Assembly (NCBI RefSeq): GCF_014489475.1
Contig: NZ_CP060820.1
Span: forward strand, 2,372,001 to 2,436,000
Direction: 5' to 3'
Length of the DNA stretch: 64,000 nt
Origin: Lysobacter terrestris
Lineage (GTDB): Bacteria > Pseudomonadota > Gammaproteobacteria > Xanthomonadales > Xanthomonadaceae
The position numbers and the translations under genes are program-made. Positions 10,414 through 23,731 of the stretch are shown here, piece after piece. Within the stretch, counting starts at the first letter, position 1; each line of letters starts with the position of its first letter. The notes beneath the pieces are model-generated. The model was not told the DNA's origin, searched no databases, and was given only the letters and a program-made list of their open reading frames with translations.

Positions 10414-11670
10414 ATGCACAAAAAAACGGATGTCGTAATCGTGGGCGCGGGGGTCATCGGATTGGCCTCGGCCGTGGCCTTGCTGGAAGCCGGGCGCAGC
10501 GTTCGCGTCATCGACGCCGGCCGCATCGGCGGCGGTGCCTCGCACGGCAACTGCGGCACGATCACCCCCAGCCATGCGCCGCCGCTCGCCGCGCCGGGCA
10601 TGGTTGGCGTGGCCTTGCGCTGGATGCTCACCCCCGACGCGCCGCTCTTCATCAAGCCGCGCATCGATCCGGGGCTGTGGCGCTGGCTGCTCGGCTTCGC
10701 CGCGCGCTGCAATCCGACGGACTGGCACCGCAGCGCCCTCGCGAAGTCGGCGCTGCTCAACGACTCGCGCGCGCGGCTGGCGCAGTGGGTGCGCGATTAC
10801 GGCCTGGAATGCGAATTCGCCGAGGCCGGCGTGGACTACGTGTTCCGCGACCCGCGCGCCTTCGCCGAGGAGCAGCAGGAAATGGCCGCGCTGCGCGAAC
10901 TGGGCGTACCGGTCGAGGCCATCGACGGCCGCCGATACGAGGCGATGGAGCCGGCGCTCCAGCCCGGCGTGGCCGGCGCGATCCGGTTCGACGGCGACGC
11001 GGTGCTGCGTCCGGACCGTTACGTGGACGAACTGGCGCGGCTGGTGCGCGAGCGCGGTGGCGAGATCGTCGAGCAGTGTGCGTTCGATGCGGTCGACGCC
11101 CGCCACGACGGCGTGACCTTGCAGACCGCGCACGGCCCGCTGCAGGCGCGCGAAGTGGTGTTCGCGTTGGGCGCGTGGTCGCCCAGGCTCGCCGATGCGA
11201 TCGGCTTCGCCGCGTTGCGCCGGGCGATGCAGCCGGGCAAGGGTTACTCGATCACGTATTCCGCGCCGTCGCTGGTGCCGCGCCGGCCGATCGTGCTGCG
11301 CGAGCGCTCGGTCTGCGTCACCGCGTGGGGCAGCGGCTTCCGCCTCGGCAGCACGATGGAGTTCTCCGGCTACGACGACACGCTCAATGAGCGGCGCCTG
11401 GCCGCGTTGGAGCGTGGCGCGGCCGAGTACCTGCGCCGCCCGGTCGGGCCCGAGGTGCGCGAGAAGTGGTACGGCTGGCGGCCGATGTGCATCGACGACG
11501 TGCCGCTGATCGGGCGCGTGCCTGGCCGCGACGGCCTGTGGCTCGCGACGGGGCACGGCATGATGGGCGTCAGCATGAGCGCGGCGACCGGGCAGCTGCT
11601 GGCGGACCTCATGACTGGACGCGCGCCCCCGGTGGATCCCACGCCGTACCGGCCCGAGCGCTTCCGCTGA
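10414..11670 (+). CDS. FAD-dependent oxidoreductase, D-amino-acid dehydrogenase (DadA)-like
   Basis: 418 residues of the DAO/DadA flavoprotein family, oxidising an amino acid to its imino or keto acid. The N-terminal Rossmann motif VVIVGAGVIGLASAVALLEAG (about 6-26) binds FAD. C-terminal KWYGWRPMCIDDVPLIGRVP and ATGHGMMGVSMSAATGQL are characteristic of DadA-type enzymes and D-hydroxyproline dehydrogenases. The ATG at 10414 is preferred to the GTG at 10381, which adds residues without homology. It is followed closely by hutG. Whether the substrate is a D-amino acid or a proline derivative is not decidable. Confidence 0.82.
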   Translation: MHKKTDVVIVGAGVIGLASAVALLEAGRSVRVIDAGRIGGGASHGNCGTITPSHAPPLAAPGMVGVALRWMLTPDAPLFIKPRIDPGLWRWLLGFAARCNPTDWHRSALAKSALLNDSRARLAQWVRDYGLECEFAEAGVDYVFRDPRAFAEEQQEMAALRELGVPVEAIDGRRYEAMEPALQPGVAGAIRFDGDAVLRPDRYVDELARLVRERGGEIVEQCAFDAVDARHDGVTLQTAHGPLQAREVVFALGAWSPRLADAIGFAALRRAMQPGKGYSITYSAPSLVPRRPIVLRERSVCVTAWGSGFRLGSTMEFSGYDDTLNERRLAALERGAAEYLRRPVGPEVREKWYGWRPMCIDDVPLIGRVPGRDGLWLATGHGMMGVSMSAATGQLLADLMTGRAPPVDPTPYRPERFR

Positions 11671-11706
11671 CGCGGACCGCGGCAAGAATTTCATTCAGGA
11701 CAAGCC

Positions 11707-12486
11707 ATGACCCCCATCTTCGAACTGCACCGCGGCACCGCGCCGTTGCTGGTGAGCCTGCCGCACAACGGCAGCGAGATTCCCGCACCGCTGCGCGAAC
11801 GCATGGTCGAACGCGCGCGCCTGGCGCCCGACACCGACTGGCACGTGGCGCGCCTGTACGCGTTCGCGCGCGAGCTGGGCGCTTCCGTGCTCGTGCCGAG
11901 CCACTCGCGCTACGTGATCGACCTGAATCGTCCGTCCGACGACACCTCGCTCTATCCCGGGCAGAACACCACCGGGCTGTGCCCCGTCGTGCAGTTCACC
12001 GGCGCGCCGGTGTACCTAGACGGCCAAGCGCCGTCGCCCGACGAGATCGCCGCGCGCATCGCGACCTACTGGCAGCCGTACCACGCCGCGCTGCAGGAGG
12101 AACTCGCGCGCATCCATGCCGCGCACGGCCACGCGCTGCTGTGGGAAGGGCATTCGATCAAGGGCAGCGAACTGGAATTCCTGTTCCCGGGCCGCCTGCC
12201 GGACTTCAACCTGGGTACGTCGGCCGGCGCCAGCTGCTCCCCGCAGCGGCAGGCCCGCGTGGAAGCCGCGCTCGCCGCGCAATCGCGCTACGACTTCGTG
12301 GTCAACGGTCGCTTCAAGGGCGGTTACATCACCCGCCACTACGCCGACCCTGCGCGCGGCATCGACGCGATCCAGCTGGAAATCAGCCAGCGCATCTACA
12401 TGGACGAAGCCACATTCGCCTACGACGAGGCGAAGGCCGTCGATGCGCGGGCGGTGATCCGATCGCTGCTGGAGGCCGCGTTGTGA
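11707..12486 (+). CDS. hutG: N-formylglutamate amidohydrolase
   Basis: 259-residue zinc amidohydrolase that splits N-formylglutamate into formate and glutamate, the last step of one histidine-degradation route. Family signatures are LVSLPHNGSEIP near 15-26, DTDWHVARLYAFA near 44-56, SRYVIDLNRP near 66-75, and LWEGHSIKG near 147-155. The gene starts 36 bases after the FAD oxidoreductase and overlaps the next small reading frame by 4 bases. No hutH, hutU or hutI is in the window, so it may serve another N-formyl compound. Confidence 0.88.
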   Translation: MTPIFELHRGTAPLLVSLPHNGSEIPAPLRERMVERARLAPDTDWHVARLYAFARELGASVLVPSHSRYVIDLNRPSDDTSLYPGQNTTGLCPVVQFTGAPVYLDGQAPSPDEIAARIATYWQPYHAALQEELARIHAAHGHALLWEGHSIKGSELEFLFPGRLPDFNLGTSAGASCSPQRQARVEAALAAQSRYDFVVNGRFKGGYITRHYADPARGIDAIQLEISQRIYMDEATFAYDEAKAVDARAVIRSLLEAAL

Positions 12487-12656
12487 CCTACATCGGAGCC
12501 AAGGGGCGAAAGAAATCCGGCAGCTCGCTGTTCGCGTTGCTGGTGCTGGCGATTGCCGCCGCGGTCGCGTGCTGGGCGTTGCTCGCGTTGTTCCCGGTCG
12601 AGCTGCACCAGGTCGGGCAGTGGCTGCAGGCGAAGTTCGACGCGCTGCGCAAATGA
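12483..12656 (+). CDS. 57-residue single-pass membrane protein
   Basis: Short frame starting at GTG 12483, overlapping the hutG stop as GTGA (translational coupling), and ending just before a strong terminator. The product is a basic N-terminus (YIGAKGRKKSGSS), one hydrophobic helix (about 16-38: LFALLVLAIAAAVACWALLALF), and an amphipathic tail ending LQAKFDALRK. No family recognised. The exact coupling and placement before the terminator argue that it is real. Confidence 0.6.
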   Translation: MTYIGAKGRKKSGSSLFALLVLAIAAAVACWALLALFPVELHQVGQWLQAKFDALRK

Positions 12657-12688
12657 AAAAAAAGGGCGGCCAAAGCCGCCCTTTTTTC
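12657..12688 (+). terminator. Bidirectional rho-independent terminator
   Basis: GGGCGGC (12664-12670), loop CAAA, GCCGCCC (12675-12681), with a run of A before and TTTTTT after. It serves the hutG unit and, in reverse, the convergent parE transcript. Confidence 0.9.
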
Positions 12689-12705
12689 GTCTCAATCGAT
12701 GGCAA

Positions 12706-12753
12706 TCAGGCGTCCAGCGTCGCCAGGTCGCCCTTGGGTTCCAGCCGCGCCAT
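12706..12753 (-). pseudogene. Duplicated remnant of the parE 3' end (15-codon frame)
   Basis: On the minus strand an ATG-initiated frame reads MARLEPKGDLATLDA-stop. The genuine ParE C-terminus 110 bases upstream reads AWLETKGDLATLEV-stop. At DNA level 12706-12746 matches the parE end at 12816-12856 at 35 of 41 positions. Between the copies is a 10-bp hairpin (12764-12773 with 12786-12795). It has no ribosome-binding site, so expression as a peptide is doubtful; a recombination or duplication scar is more likely. Confidence 0.6.
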
Positions 12754-12815
12754 GCAGTTCCTTCCGTGGCGACAATGCATGCGCCGTCGCCACGGCAGAG
12801 GATGCAAAGAGCGGG

Positions 12816-14723
12816 TCAGACTTCCAGGGTGGCCAGGTCGCCCTTGGTTTCAAGCCAAGCTTTGCGATCGCTCGCGCGCTTCTTCGCCAGCAGCATGTCC
12901 ATCAGCGCGTGGGTTTCGATGGCGTCATCGGCGGTGAGTTGCACCAGCCGACGCGTGTCCGGGTGGATGGTCGATTCGCGCAGCTGTGCCGGGTTCATCT
13001 CGCCCAGGCCCTTAAAGCGCGTGGTGTTGACCTGGCCGGCGAAGCCCTTGGTGCGATCGCTTTTCTCGCGCTCGATCTTCTCCAGCAGGATGCGCTTTTC
13101 TTCCTCGTCGAGCGCATAGAACACCTGCTTGCCCACGTCGACGCGGAACAGCGGCGGCATCGCCACGAACACGTGGCCGGCATTCACCAGCGCCGGGAAA
13201 TGCTTGACGAATAGTGCCGTCAGCAGCGTGGCGATGTGCAGGCCGTCGGAATCGGCGTCGGCGAGGATGACGACCTTGCCGTAGCGCAGGCCGGAGATGT
13301 CGTCCTTGCCCGGATCGCAACCGATCGCGACGGCGAGGTCGTGCACTTCCTGCGAGGCGAGCACGCTGCCGGAGGCGACCTCCCAGGTGTTGAGGATCTT
13401 GCCGCGTAGCGGCAGGATCGCCTGGAAGTCCTTGTCGCGCGCCTGCTTGGCGCTGCCGCCGGCCGAATCGCCTTCGACCAGGAACAGTTCGGTGCGCGAG
13501 AGATCCTGCGAGGTGCAGTCGGCGAGCTTGCCGGGCAGGGCGGGGCCCTGGGTGACCTTCTTGCGGACGATCTGCTTCTCGGTCTTCAGGCGCGCGGCGG
13601 CACGCTCGATCGCGAGATGGGCGATCTTCTCGCCGAGGTCGGTGTGCTGGTTGAGCCACAGCGAGAATGCATCGTGCGCGGCGCTTTCGACGAAACCCGC
13701 GGCCTGGCGCGACGACAGCCGCTCCTTGGTCTGGCCGCTGAACTGCGGATCGGTCATCTTGATGCTGAGCACGAAGGCGACGCGGTCCCACACGTCTTCC
13801 GGCGCCAGCTTCACGCCGCGCGGCAGCAGGTTGCGGAAGTCGCAGAACTCGCGCAGCGCGTCGGTGAAGCCGGTGCGCAGGCCGTTGACGTGGGTGCCGT
13901 GCTGCGCGGTCGGAATCAGGTTGACGTAGCTTTCCTGCACCAGCTCGCCTTCCGGCAGCCAGGCCACGGCCCAGTCGACGACTTCGGTGTCCTTCTTCAA
14001 CGAACCGACGAACAGCTCCGGCGGCAACGCTTCCAGTCCGGCGAGTTCGCCCTTGAGGTAATCGCGCAGGCCGTCCTCGTACATCCACTCGTGCTTCTCG
14101 CCGGTGGCTTCGTCGAACAGCTTCACAGTGAGGCCGGGGCACAGCACGGCCTTGGCGCGCAGCAGGTGCTTGAGCGAGCGCAGGTTGAACTTGGGCGTGT
14201 CGAAGTACTTGGGGTCCGGCCAGAAGCGCAGGCGCGTGCCGGTGTTCTTCTTGCCCACGCTGCCGACGATCTCGAGCTTGGAGACTCGGTCGCCGTCCTT
14301 GAAACTCATCTTGTATTCGTTGCCTTCGCGCTTGATGAAGACATCGACGTGCTTCGACAGCGCATTGACCACGCTCACGCCGACGCCGTGCAGGCCGCCG
14401 GAGAAGGTGTAGTTCTTGTTGCTGAACTTGCCGCCCGCATGCAGTCGCGTGAGGATCAACTCGATGCCGGGGATCTTCTCTTCCGGATGGATGTCCACCG
14501 GCATGCCGCGGCCGTCGTCGGCCACTTCGCAGCTGCCGTCCTCGTGCAGCGTGACCTCGATGCTGCGCGCATGGCCGGCCAGCGCCTCGTCGACCGCGTT
14601 GTCGATGACTTCCTGCGCGAGGTGGTTCGGCCGCGCGGTGTCGGTGTACATGCCGGGGCGGCGTTTGACCGGATCAAGACCGGAGAGGACTTCGATGTCG
14701 GCGGCGTTGTAGCGTGAGCTCAT
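12816..14723 (-). CDS. parE: DNA topoisomerase IV subunit B
   Basis: 635-residue ATPase subunit of topoisomerase IV, which decatenates daughter chromosomes with ParC. The GHKL ATPase domain has EVIDNAVDEALAGHA near 38-52, DDGRGMP near 69-75 and GGLHGVGVSVVNALS near 109-123. The TOPRIM domain carries VEGDSAGGSAKQARD and a DADSDG motif. The C-terminus ends KGDLATLEV, as in ParE. ParE rather than GyrB because it lacks the GyrB-specific insert and has the SSRYNAADIEVLSGLDPVKRRPGMYTDT start. Monocistronic. Confidence 0.95.
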   Translation of the reverse strand: MSSRYNAADIEVLSGLDPVKRRPGMYTDTARPNHLAQEVIDNAVDEALAGHARSIEVTLHEDGSCEVADDGRGMPVDIHPEEKIPGIELILTRLHAGGKFSNKNYTFSGGLHGVGVSVVNALSKHVDVFIKREGNEYKMSFKDGDRVSKLEIVGSVGKKNTGTRLRFWPDPKYFDTPKFNLRSLKHLLRAKAVLCPGLTVKLFDEATGEKHEWMYEDGLRDYLKGELAGLEALPPELFVGSLKKDTEVVDWAVAWLPEGELVQESYVNLIPTAQHGTHVNGLRTGFTDALREFCDFRNLLPRGVKLAPEDVWDRVAFVLSIKMTDPQFSGQTKERLSSRQAAGFVESAAHDAFSLWLNQHTDLGEKIAHLAIERAAARLKTEKQIVRKKVTQGPALPGKLADCTSQDLSRTELFLVEGDSAGGSAKQARDKDFQAILPLRGKILNTWEVASGSVLASQEVHDLAVAIGCDPGKDDISGLRYGKVVILADADSDGLHIATLLTALFVKHFPALVNAGHVFVAMPPLFRVDVGKQVFYALDEEEKRILLEKIEREKSDRTKGFAGQVNTTRFKGLGEMNPAQLRESTIHPDTRRLVQLTADDAIETHALMDMLLAKKRASDRKAWLETKGDLATLEV

Positions 14724-14777
14724 TGCATCTGCTGCTGTGGATCTGCGGTGGGGGACGGCTGCGTGTTGGGGCCAGCG

Positions 14778-15482
14778 TCAGGGCGCTTCGGCCTGGAGTT
14801 CGGTGCCGGTGTAGGGGTTGAAGCGGTAGCTGCCGGGGAACACTTCGCCGGTACCCGGGTCGCGGCGCGGGACCAGCAGGCTGCCGAGCGGCAGGCGGTA
14901 CGAATAGGTCTCGTCGCCGAGGCCGACCTTGAAGGTGCCGTTGCCCAGCGGGTCGGCCAGGCGCCTGCCGTCGCCGCCCTTGCCCGGGAATGCGTAGAAC
15001 TGCAGGTTGTCGCCCATCTCGCCGAGCAGGTTCTTGAACATCGGGCGCATGACCTGGATCAGCAGGCTCAGCTGGCGATCCAGCTTGTCGGCGGCGATGG
15101 GCCGATAGGCCTTGCCGGCGGCGTCGAGCACCTGCAGCTTCGCGCGCAGGTCGGCTTCGGATTCGAAACTGGTGGCGCCGAGCGCGCCGATCTGGCCCTT
15201 CACGGCCGCGACCACGGTGTAGGTGCGGAACAGGTCGCTGAAGCCGCGGCGGGTCTTTTCGTCCATGCCCTGCTCGTTGGCGAGCGCGACGTCCCAGAAC
15301 TCGGCGGGAATCCACCAGATCAGGTCGAGGCTGTCGATGGACTGGCTCGAGCGCTGCAGGTCCTGGGTCAGGTCGTTCACCTTGACGCTGGCCGGCGCAA
15401 GCGCCGCCGACTCGGCCGCGAGTGCCGCCTGCTGGAAGGAAAACGACAACAACAACGCCAGGCCGATGCGGAAAATATTCAT
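14778..15482 (-). CDS. Exported protein of unknown function
   Basis: 234 residues with a Sec signal peptide (1-22, ending ALAA) and a soluble domain. LDLIWWIPAEFWDVALANEQGM and RGFSDLFRTYTVVAAVKGQIG near 55-95 are distinctive, followed by a C-terminal beta-rich stretch (DETYSYRLPLGSLLVPRRDPGTGE). I do not recognise a domain. It lies upstream of parE on the same strand with about 55 bases between, so it could be co-transcribed with it. No Cys residues suggest disulfides. Confidence 0.72.
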   Translation of the reverse strand: MNIFRIGLALLLSFSFQQAALAAESAALAPASVKVNDLTQDLQRSSQSIDSLDLIWWIPAEFWDVALANEQGMDEKTRRGFSDLFRTYTVVAAVKGQIGALGATSFESEADLRAKLQVLDAAGKAYRPIAADKLDRQLSLLIQVMRPMFKNLLGEMGDNLQFYAFPGKGGDGRRLADPLGNGTFKVGLGDETYSYRLPLGSLLVPRRDPGTGEVFPGSYRFNPYTGTELQAEAP

Positions 15483-15686
15483 GGATCCCCCTCGAAGGAG
15501 CCGCGAGCATGGCGACCCGGTCCTGAACGGTCAAGCGTGAACGGGGGCTGTTTCGTGGGTGTAACTCCCCATGCGCAAATTCAGGGGCGAGTCGGTGCGC
15601 GCTGCCTACGGTCACCGCGTCGCAATGCAGCGACGCCGCGGGGAATGCCCAGCGGCAATCCCCCGAAGACTGCAAAGGAGTTCCTC

Positions 15687-16301
15687 ATGCGCAAGACACT
15701 CGTTACCGCGATCCTGGCCGGCGTGCTGTTCGCGCCGGCCGCATATGCCCAGGTCGGCGTCAACATCGGCGGCGGTGGCAACATCGGCGTGAACAGCGGC
15801 GCCATCGGTATCGGTGGCCGCGGCGACATCGGCGTGGATGCACGCAATTCGCGCATCGATGCCCGCAAGGACGTGGACGCCCGGGTCACCGGCAATGTCG
15901 TCAGCGACACCGCGCAGGCGGTGAACGGCACGGCCCAGGCCGGCGCCGAGAAGGCCGCCCAGGTCGGCTCGACCGTGCGCGGCACGGCGCGCGCCGGTGC
16001 GCAGGCGGCGACCAACGCCAGTGCGCAGGCCGTCGAATCGGTGAATGGCAATGCGAATGCCGCGACCAATTCCGCACTGGGCGCCACCGGCTCGGTGAGC
16101 GGCGGCGTCGCCGCGGACGTGGGCGGCCAGGCCGGTGTCGCCGGCAGCGCGCAGGCCGCCGCCAATGCGGCGAGCCAGGCCGGTGCGAATGCGGGCCGTG
16201 CCAACGCCCAGGACGCGCCGGCCGAGGCAGCGGACGGCAAGCAGCCGGCGAAGGAGAAGTCGGATCGCGGGCAGGGCCGCCGCGGCCAGCAGCGCCGCTG
16301 A
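15687..16301 (+). CDS. Secreted Ala/Gly/Asn-rich low-complexity protein
   Basis: 204 residues. Signal peptide 1-21 ends AYAQ. Then comes a Gly-rich beta-like segment (VGVNIGGGGNIGVNSGAIGIGGRGDIG) and a long Ala/Gln/Asn-rich region of repeated AQA/ANA/AGA units without hydrophobic core, ending in a strongly basic tail (KEKSDRGQGRRGQQRR). The start has a perfect AAGGAG site 6 bases before the ATG. No enzyme domain; it could be an envelope or matrix protein. The next gene has the same layout. Confidence 0.68.
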   Translation: MRKTLVTAILAGVLFAPAAYAQVGVNIGGGGNIGVNSGAIGIGGRGDIGVDARNSRIDARKDVDARVTGNVVSDTAQAVNGTAQAGAEKAAQVGSTVRGTARAGAQAATNASAQAVESVNGNANAATNSALGATGSVSGGVAADVGGQAGVAGSAQAAANAASQAGANAGRANAQDAPAEAADGKQPAKEKSDRGQGRRGQQRR

Positions 16302-16333
16302 TTGGCTGCCGGATGTGTTGACCGGGAACGGTC

Positions 16334-16362
16334 GCGGACGCCCGGGCTTCCCGGGCGTCCGC
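16334..16362 (+). terminator. GC-rich hairpin, possible weak terminator
   Basis: GCGGACGCCCGG (16334-16345) pairs perfectly with CCGGGCGTCCGC (16351-16362). There is no U-tract, so it may be a pause site or 3' stabiliser. Confidence 0.45.
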
Positions 16363-16394
16363 CATTCAGTCCCGGGCATGTCCGCCTGCCTTAA

Positions 16395-20699
<4,305 letters not shown>

Positions 20700-20734
20700 G
20701 GCCGCGCTTGGCGCTGCGCTGGCTGCCGCTTCGA

Positions 20735-21064
20735 ATGAGCCGGTTGCTGCTGGTGGCGCTGCTCGCGCTGCTCGGGCTCCTGCAGTACCGCCTGTGGTGG
20801 GGCGAGGGTGGCCGCCGTTCGGTGGCCGCCCTGCAGCAGCAGGTCGAGCAACAGACGCACGAGAATGCCGGTCTGACCCAGCGCAATGCGGCGTTGGCGG
20901 CGGAGGTCGAGGACCTCAAGTCGGGCGAAGCCGCAGTCGAAGAGCGCGCGCGCAGCGAGCTGGGCATGATCAAGCCGGGCGAGACGTTCTATCGCGTGGT
21001 CGAGCCGCAGCAAGCGGCCGGCACCGAAGCCGAGGCTCCTGCCGACGGCGAAGGAAACCCCTGA
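20735..21064 (+). CDS. ftsB: Cell division protein FtsB
   Basis: 109 residues: one membrane helix (about 4-19, LLLVALLALLGLLQYRLWWG) followed by a coiled coil (VAALQQQVEQQTHENAGLTQRNAALAAEVEDLKSG) and the ARSELGMIKPGETFYRV motif of the FtsB/DivIC family. It bridges FtsQ and FtsL in the divisome, with the coiled coil in the periplasm. The ATG at 20735 places the helix at the N-terminus. It lies between eno and ispD as in E. coli. Confidence 0.92.
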   Translation: MSRLLLVALLALLGLLQYRLWWGEGGRRSVAALQQQVEQQTHENAGLTQRNAALAAEVEDLKSGEAAVEERARSELGMIKPGETFYRVVEPQQAAGTEAEAPADGEGNP

Positions 21065-21067
21065 TCC

Positions 21068-21763
21068 ATGGCCGCGGCGAACGGCATCTGGGCCGTGATT
21101 CCCGCCGCCGGCCGCGGCACGCGTTTCGGCGGTGACATTCCCAAGCAATACCTGGAAGTCGCCGGTCGGCCGCTGATCGCGCATGCGCTCGACGCGCTGC
21201 TCGCGCATCCGGCGATCGCCGGCGCGGTGGTCGCGCTGGCGGCGGACGACGCGCGCTGGCCGGGCTGGACATTGCTGCACGGCAAGCCGCTGTTGCGCTG
21301 CCAAGGCGGCGGCGAGCGCGCCGATTCGGTGCTGGCGGCGTTGCGCGCCATCCCGGCGCACGTCGATGGCGGTGGCCTGGTGCTGGTCCACGACGCGGCA
21401 CGGCCCAACCTGCGCGGCGGCGACATCGACCGCCTAGTCGCGGCGGCGGCGCAGCACGGCGACGGCGCGCTGCTGGCCGCGCCGGTGCGCGACACGCTCA
21501 AGCGTGCCGACGAGCAGGGCCGCGTTGCTGGAACCGAGCCGCGCGAGCGCCTGTGGCGCGCATTGACGCCGCAGGCGTTCCGACGCGACGCGCTGGTGGC
21601 GGCGCTGGAAAGCGCACGCGCCGCCGGCGTTGTCGTCACCGACGAGGCGATGGCGATGGAGCGGGTCGGCGCGAAGCCGCTGCTGGTCGAAGGGCGCGAG
21701 GACAACCTCAAGGTCACCACGCCGGCCGACCTCGCGTTGGCACGGTACCTGTTGTCGCAGTGA
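21068..21763 (+). CDS. ispD: 2-C-methyl-D-erythritol 4-phosphate cytidylyltransferase
   Basis: 231 residues. Adds CMP to methylerythritol phosphate in the MEP isoprenoid pathway. The nucleotide-binding loop [22 protein letters not shown] lies near 9-30, followed by [22 protein letters not shown] and the C-terminal [18 protein letters not shown]. Starts three bases after the ftsB stop. ispF follows after 43 bases. Confidence 0.96.
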   Translation: MAAANGIWAVIPAAGRGTRFGGDIPKQYLEVAGRPLIAHALDALLAHPAIAGAVVALAADDARWPGWTLLHGKPLLRCQGGGERADSVLAALRAIPAHVDGGGLVLVHDAARPNLRGGDIDRLVAAAAQHGDGALLAAPVRDTLKRADEQGRVAGTEPRERLWRALTPQAFRRDALVAALESARAAGVVVTDEAMAMERVGAKPLLVEGREDNLKVTTPADLALARYLLSQ

Positions 21764-21806
21764 CATCCATCCAATCGGACGCCACCGGCGTCGTGGGGCA
21801 ACACGC

Positions 21807-22286
21807 ATGAACATCCGCATCGGCCAGGGTTTCGACGTCCACGCCTTCGGCGACGGCGACCATGTCGTCCTCGGCGGCGTGCGCATCGCCCACGACCGCG
21901 GCGTGCTCGCGCATTCCGACGGCGACGTGGTGATCCACGCCCTGTGCGACGCCATGCTCGGCGCGCTCGCGCTCGGCGACATCGGCCAGCACTTCCCGCC
22001 CAGCGACCCGCAGTGGAAGGGCGCCGACAGCCGCGCCTTCCTGCGCCGCTGCAACGAACTGATCGGCGAACGCGGCTGGCGCGTCGGCAACGCCGACGTG
22101 ACGGTGGTGTGCGAGCGGCCCAAGGTCGGCCCGCATGCGCCGGCCATGCGCGGGCTGCTCGCCGGCGACCTCGGCATCGATATCGATGCGGTCAGCATCA
22201 AGGCGACCACGAGCGAGAAACTCGGCTTCACCGGCCGCGGCGAAGGCATCGCGGCCCAGGCCGTGGTGCTGCTGGTCGGCCGTTGA
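21807..22286 (+). CDS. ispF: 2-C-methyl-D-erythritol 2,4-cyclodiphosphate synthase
   Basis: 159 residues. Closes CDP-methylerythritol 2-phosphate to the cyclodiphosphate with loss of CMP. Zinc-site residues lie in GFDVHAFG (Asp9, His11 region) and [15 protein letters not shown]. The C-terminal [23 protein letters not shown] is the family signature. It directly follows ispD, so the two MEP steps are co-expressed. Confidence 0.97.
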   Translation: MNIRIGQGFDVHAFGDGDHVVLGGVRIAHDRGVLAHSDGDVVIHALCDAMLGALALGDIGQHFPPSDPQWKGADSRAFLRRCNELIGERGWRVGNADVTVVCERPKVGPHAPAMRGLLAGDLGIDIDAVSIKATTSEKLGFTGRGEGIAAQAVVLLVGR

Positions 22287-22294
22287 ATGCACGC

Positions 22295-23335
22295 ATGAAC
22301 GCCAACGACAGCCTCCCGCGCGCCCACGGCGAAACGGTCCTGCGCGCGCGCATGCGCGTGTCGCCCGAGGACTTCTTCGTCGAGGAGTTGCCCAGCTTTG
22401 CGCCCAGCGGCAGCGGCGAACACCTGCTGCTGACGGTCGAGAAGCGCGGCATGAATACGGTGTTCGCGGCCAAGCGCATCGCGCAGTGGGCGCGCGTGCC
22501 GGAGATGGGTGTCAGCCACGCCGGGCTGAAGGATCGCCATGCCGTCACCCGGCAGCGCTTCAGCGTCCACCTGCCGAAGAAGATCGCGCCCGACCTGGCC
22601 GCACTGGAGTCGCCGGACCTGCGGGTGCTGGAACACGCCTGGCACTCGCGCAAGCTGCCGCGCGGCGCACTGGCGGGGAACCGCTTCGTGCTCGCGCTGC
22701 GCGATGTCGACGGCGACCGCGATGCGATCGAACAGCGCCTGCAGGCCATCGAGCGCGACGGCGTCCCCAATTACTTCGGCGAACAGCGCTTCGGTCGCGC
22801 CGGCGACAACGTGGCGCAGGCACTGGCGATGTTCGGCGGCCGCCGCGTGCGCCGCGAAGAGCGCTCGCTGCTGCTGTCGGCCGCGCGCTCGGAGCTGTTC
22901 AACCGCGTGCTGGCCGCACGCGTGCGCGCCGGCAACTGGAACACGCCGCTGGCGGGCGAGGTGTGGTCGCTGAACGGCAGCCGCAGCGTCTTCGGTCCGG
23001 AGCCCTTCAGCGACGAACTGGCGAGTCGCCTGGCCGCGTTCGACATCCACCCGAGCGGGCCGTTGTGGGGGCGGGGCGAGTTGCGTACGCGCGATGAGGC
23101 CGCCGCGCTGGAGCTGGCGGCCATCGCGGCAGAGCCGGGCGCCGTGCTGTGCCGCGGGCTCGAAGCGGCAGGGCTGGAGCAGGAACGGCGCGCGTTGCGC
23201 TTTCGCCCGATGGAGCTGGCGTGGCGCTGGCTCGCCGCGGACGCGCTCGAGGTCTCGTTCGCGCTGCCGCCGGGCGGATATGCCACGACGGTATTGGCAG
23301 AACTTGGCGAGGTCAGCTCGGCGGTTGCCGCCTGA
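22295..23335 (+). CDS. truD: tRNA pseudouridine(13) synthase
   Basis: 346 residues. Isomerises U13 of tRNA-Glu to pseudouridine. Catalytic Asp is in [14 protein letters not shown] near 73-86; [10 protein letters not shown] marks the TRUD insertion domain. The start ATG 22295 lies 8 bases after ispF. The product matches the usual length. The conserved order ispD-ispF-truD-surE-pcm is seen here, apart from the insertion of a small lipoprotein gene and an Smr gene between truD and surE. Confidence 0.95.
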   Translation: MNANDSLPRAHGETVLRARMRVSPEDFFVEELPSFAPSGSGEHLLLTVEKRGMNTVFAAKRIAQWARVPEMGVSHAGLKDRHAVTRQRFSVHLPKKIAPDLAALESPDLRVLEHAWHSRKLPRGALAGNRFVLALRDVDGDRDAIEQRLQAIERDGVPNYFGEQRFGRAGDNVAQALAMFGGRRVRREERSLLLSAARSELFNRVLAARVRAGNWNTPLAGEVWSLNGSRSVFGPEPFSDELASRLAAFDIHPSGPLWGRGELRTRDEAAALELAAIAAEPGAVLCRGLEAAGLEQERRALRFRPMELAWRWLAADALEVSFALPPGGYATTVLAELGEVSSAVAA

Positions 23336-23467
23336 CGACCGCTCGTCGGAAAGACATTGCCGACACTGGCCGCTGCAGAGCGGCGGCGTATAAGCCGGAA
23401 TTGCACCGGCGCATCGCCGGGGCCGTTCCTGCGGCAGCGCAGGGGCGCATCGACCGGAGATGCCGTC

Positions 23468-23695
23468 ATGAAACTTCGCATGGCCGTGTTGTCCGCTTCA
23501 GTGGCCTGCCTGGCCGCCTGCGCGAGCAGCGGTGGAACAGCCAGCAACAGCCCCGCGGCACACAAGACCTATCCCGAGACCCGCCTGAGCAACGACGAGT
23601 TGTACATGGCCCGCGTGGAAGCTGCCGCGCTTCGCCGTGGCATCGGCCTGCAATGGGTGAATCCGCCGCGGAAGATCGTCGCCAAGCAGGACTGA
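23468..23695 (+). CDS. Small lipoprotein, unknown function
   Basis: 75 residues. Signal 1-19 with lipobox LAAC, then a short mature chain (ASSGGTASNSPAAHK) and a helix NDELYMARVEAAALRRGIGLQWVNPPRK. It has a GGAG-type site before ATG 23468, and the start at the signal peptide is clear. No enzyme domain. The position between truD and an opposing Smr gene suggests a monocistron. Confidence 0.65.
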   Translation: MKLRMAVLSASVACLAACASSGGTASNSPAAHKTYPETRLSNDELYMARVEAAALRRGIGLQWVNPPRKIVAKQD

Positions 23696-23731
23696 AGTAG
23701 CGCGTCGACCGGTTCTCCCTGTCCTGATCCG

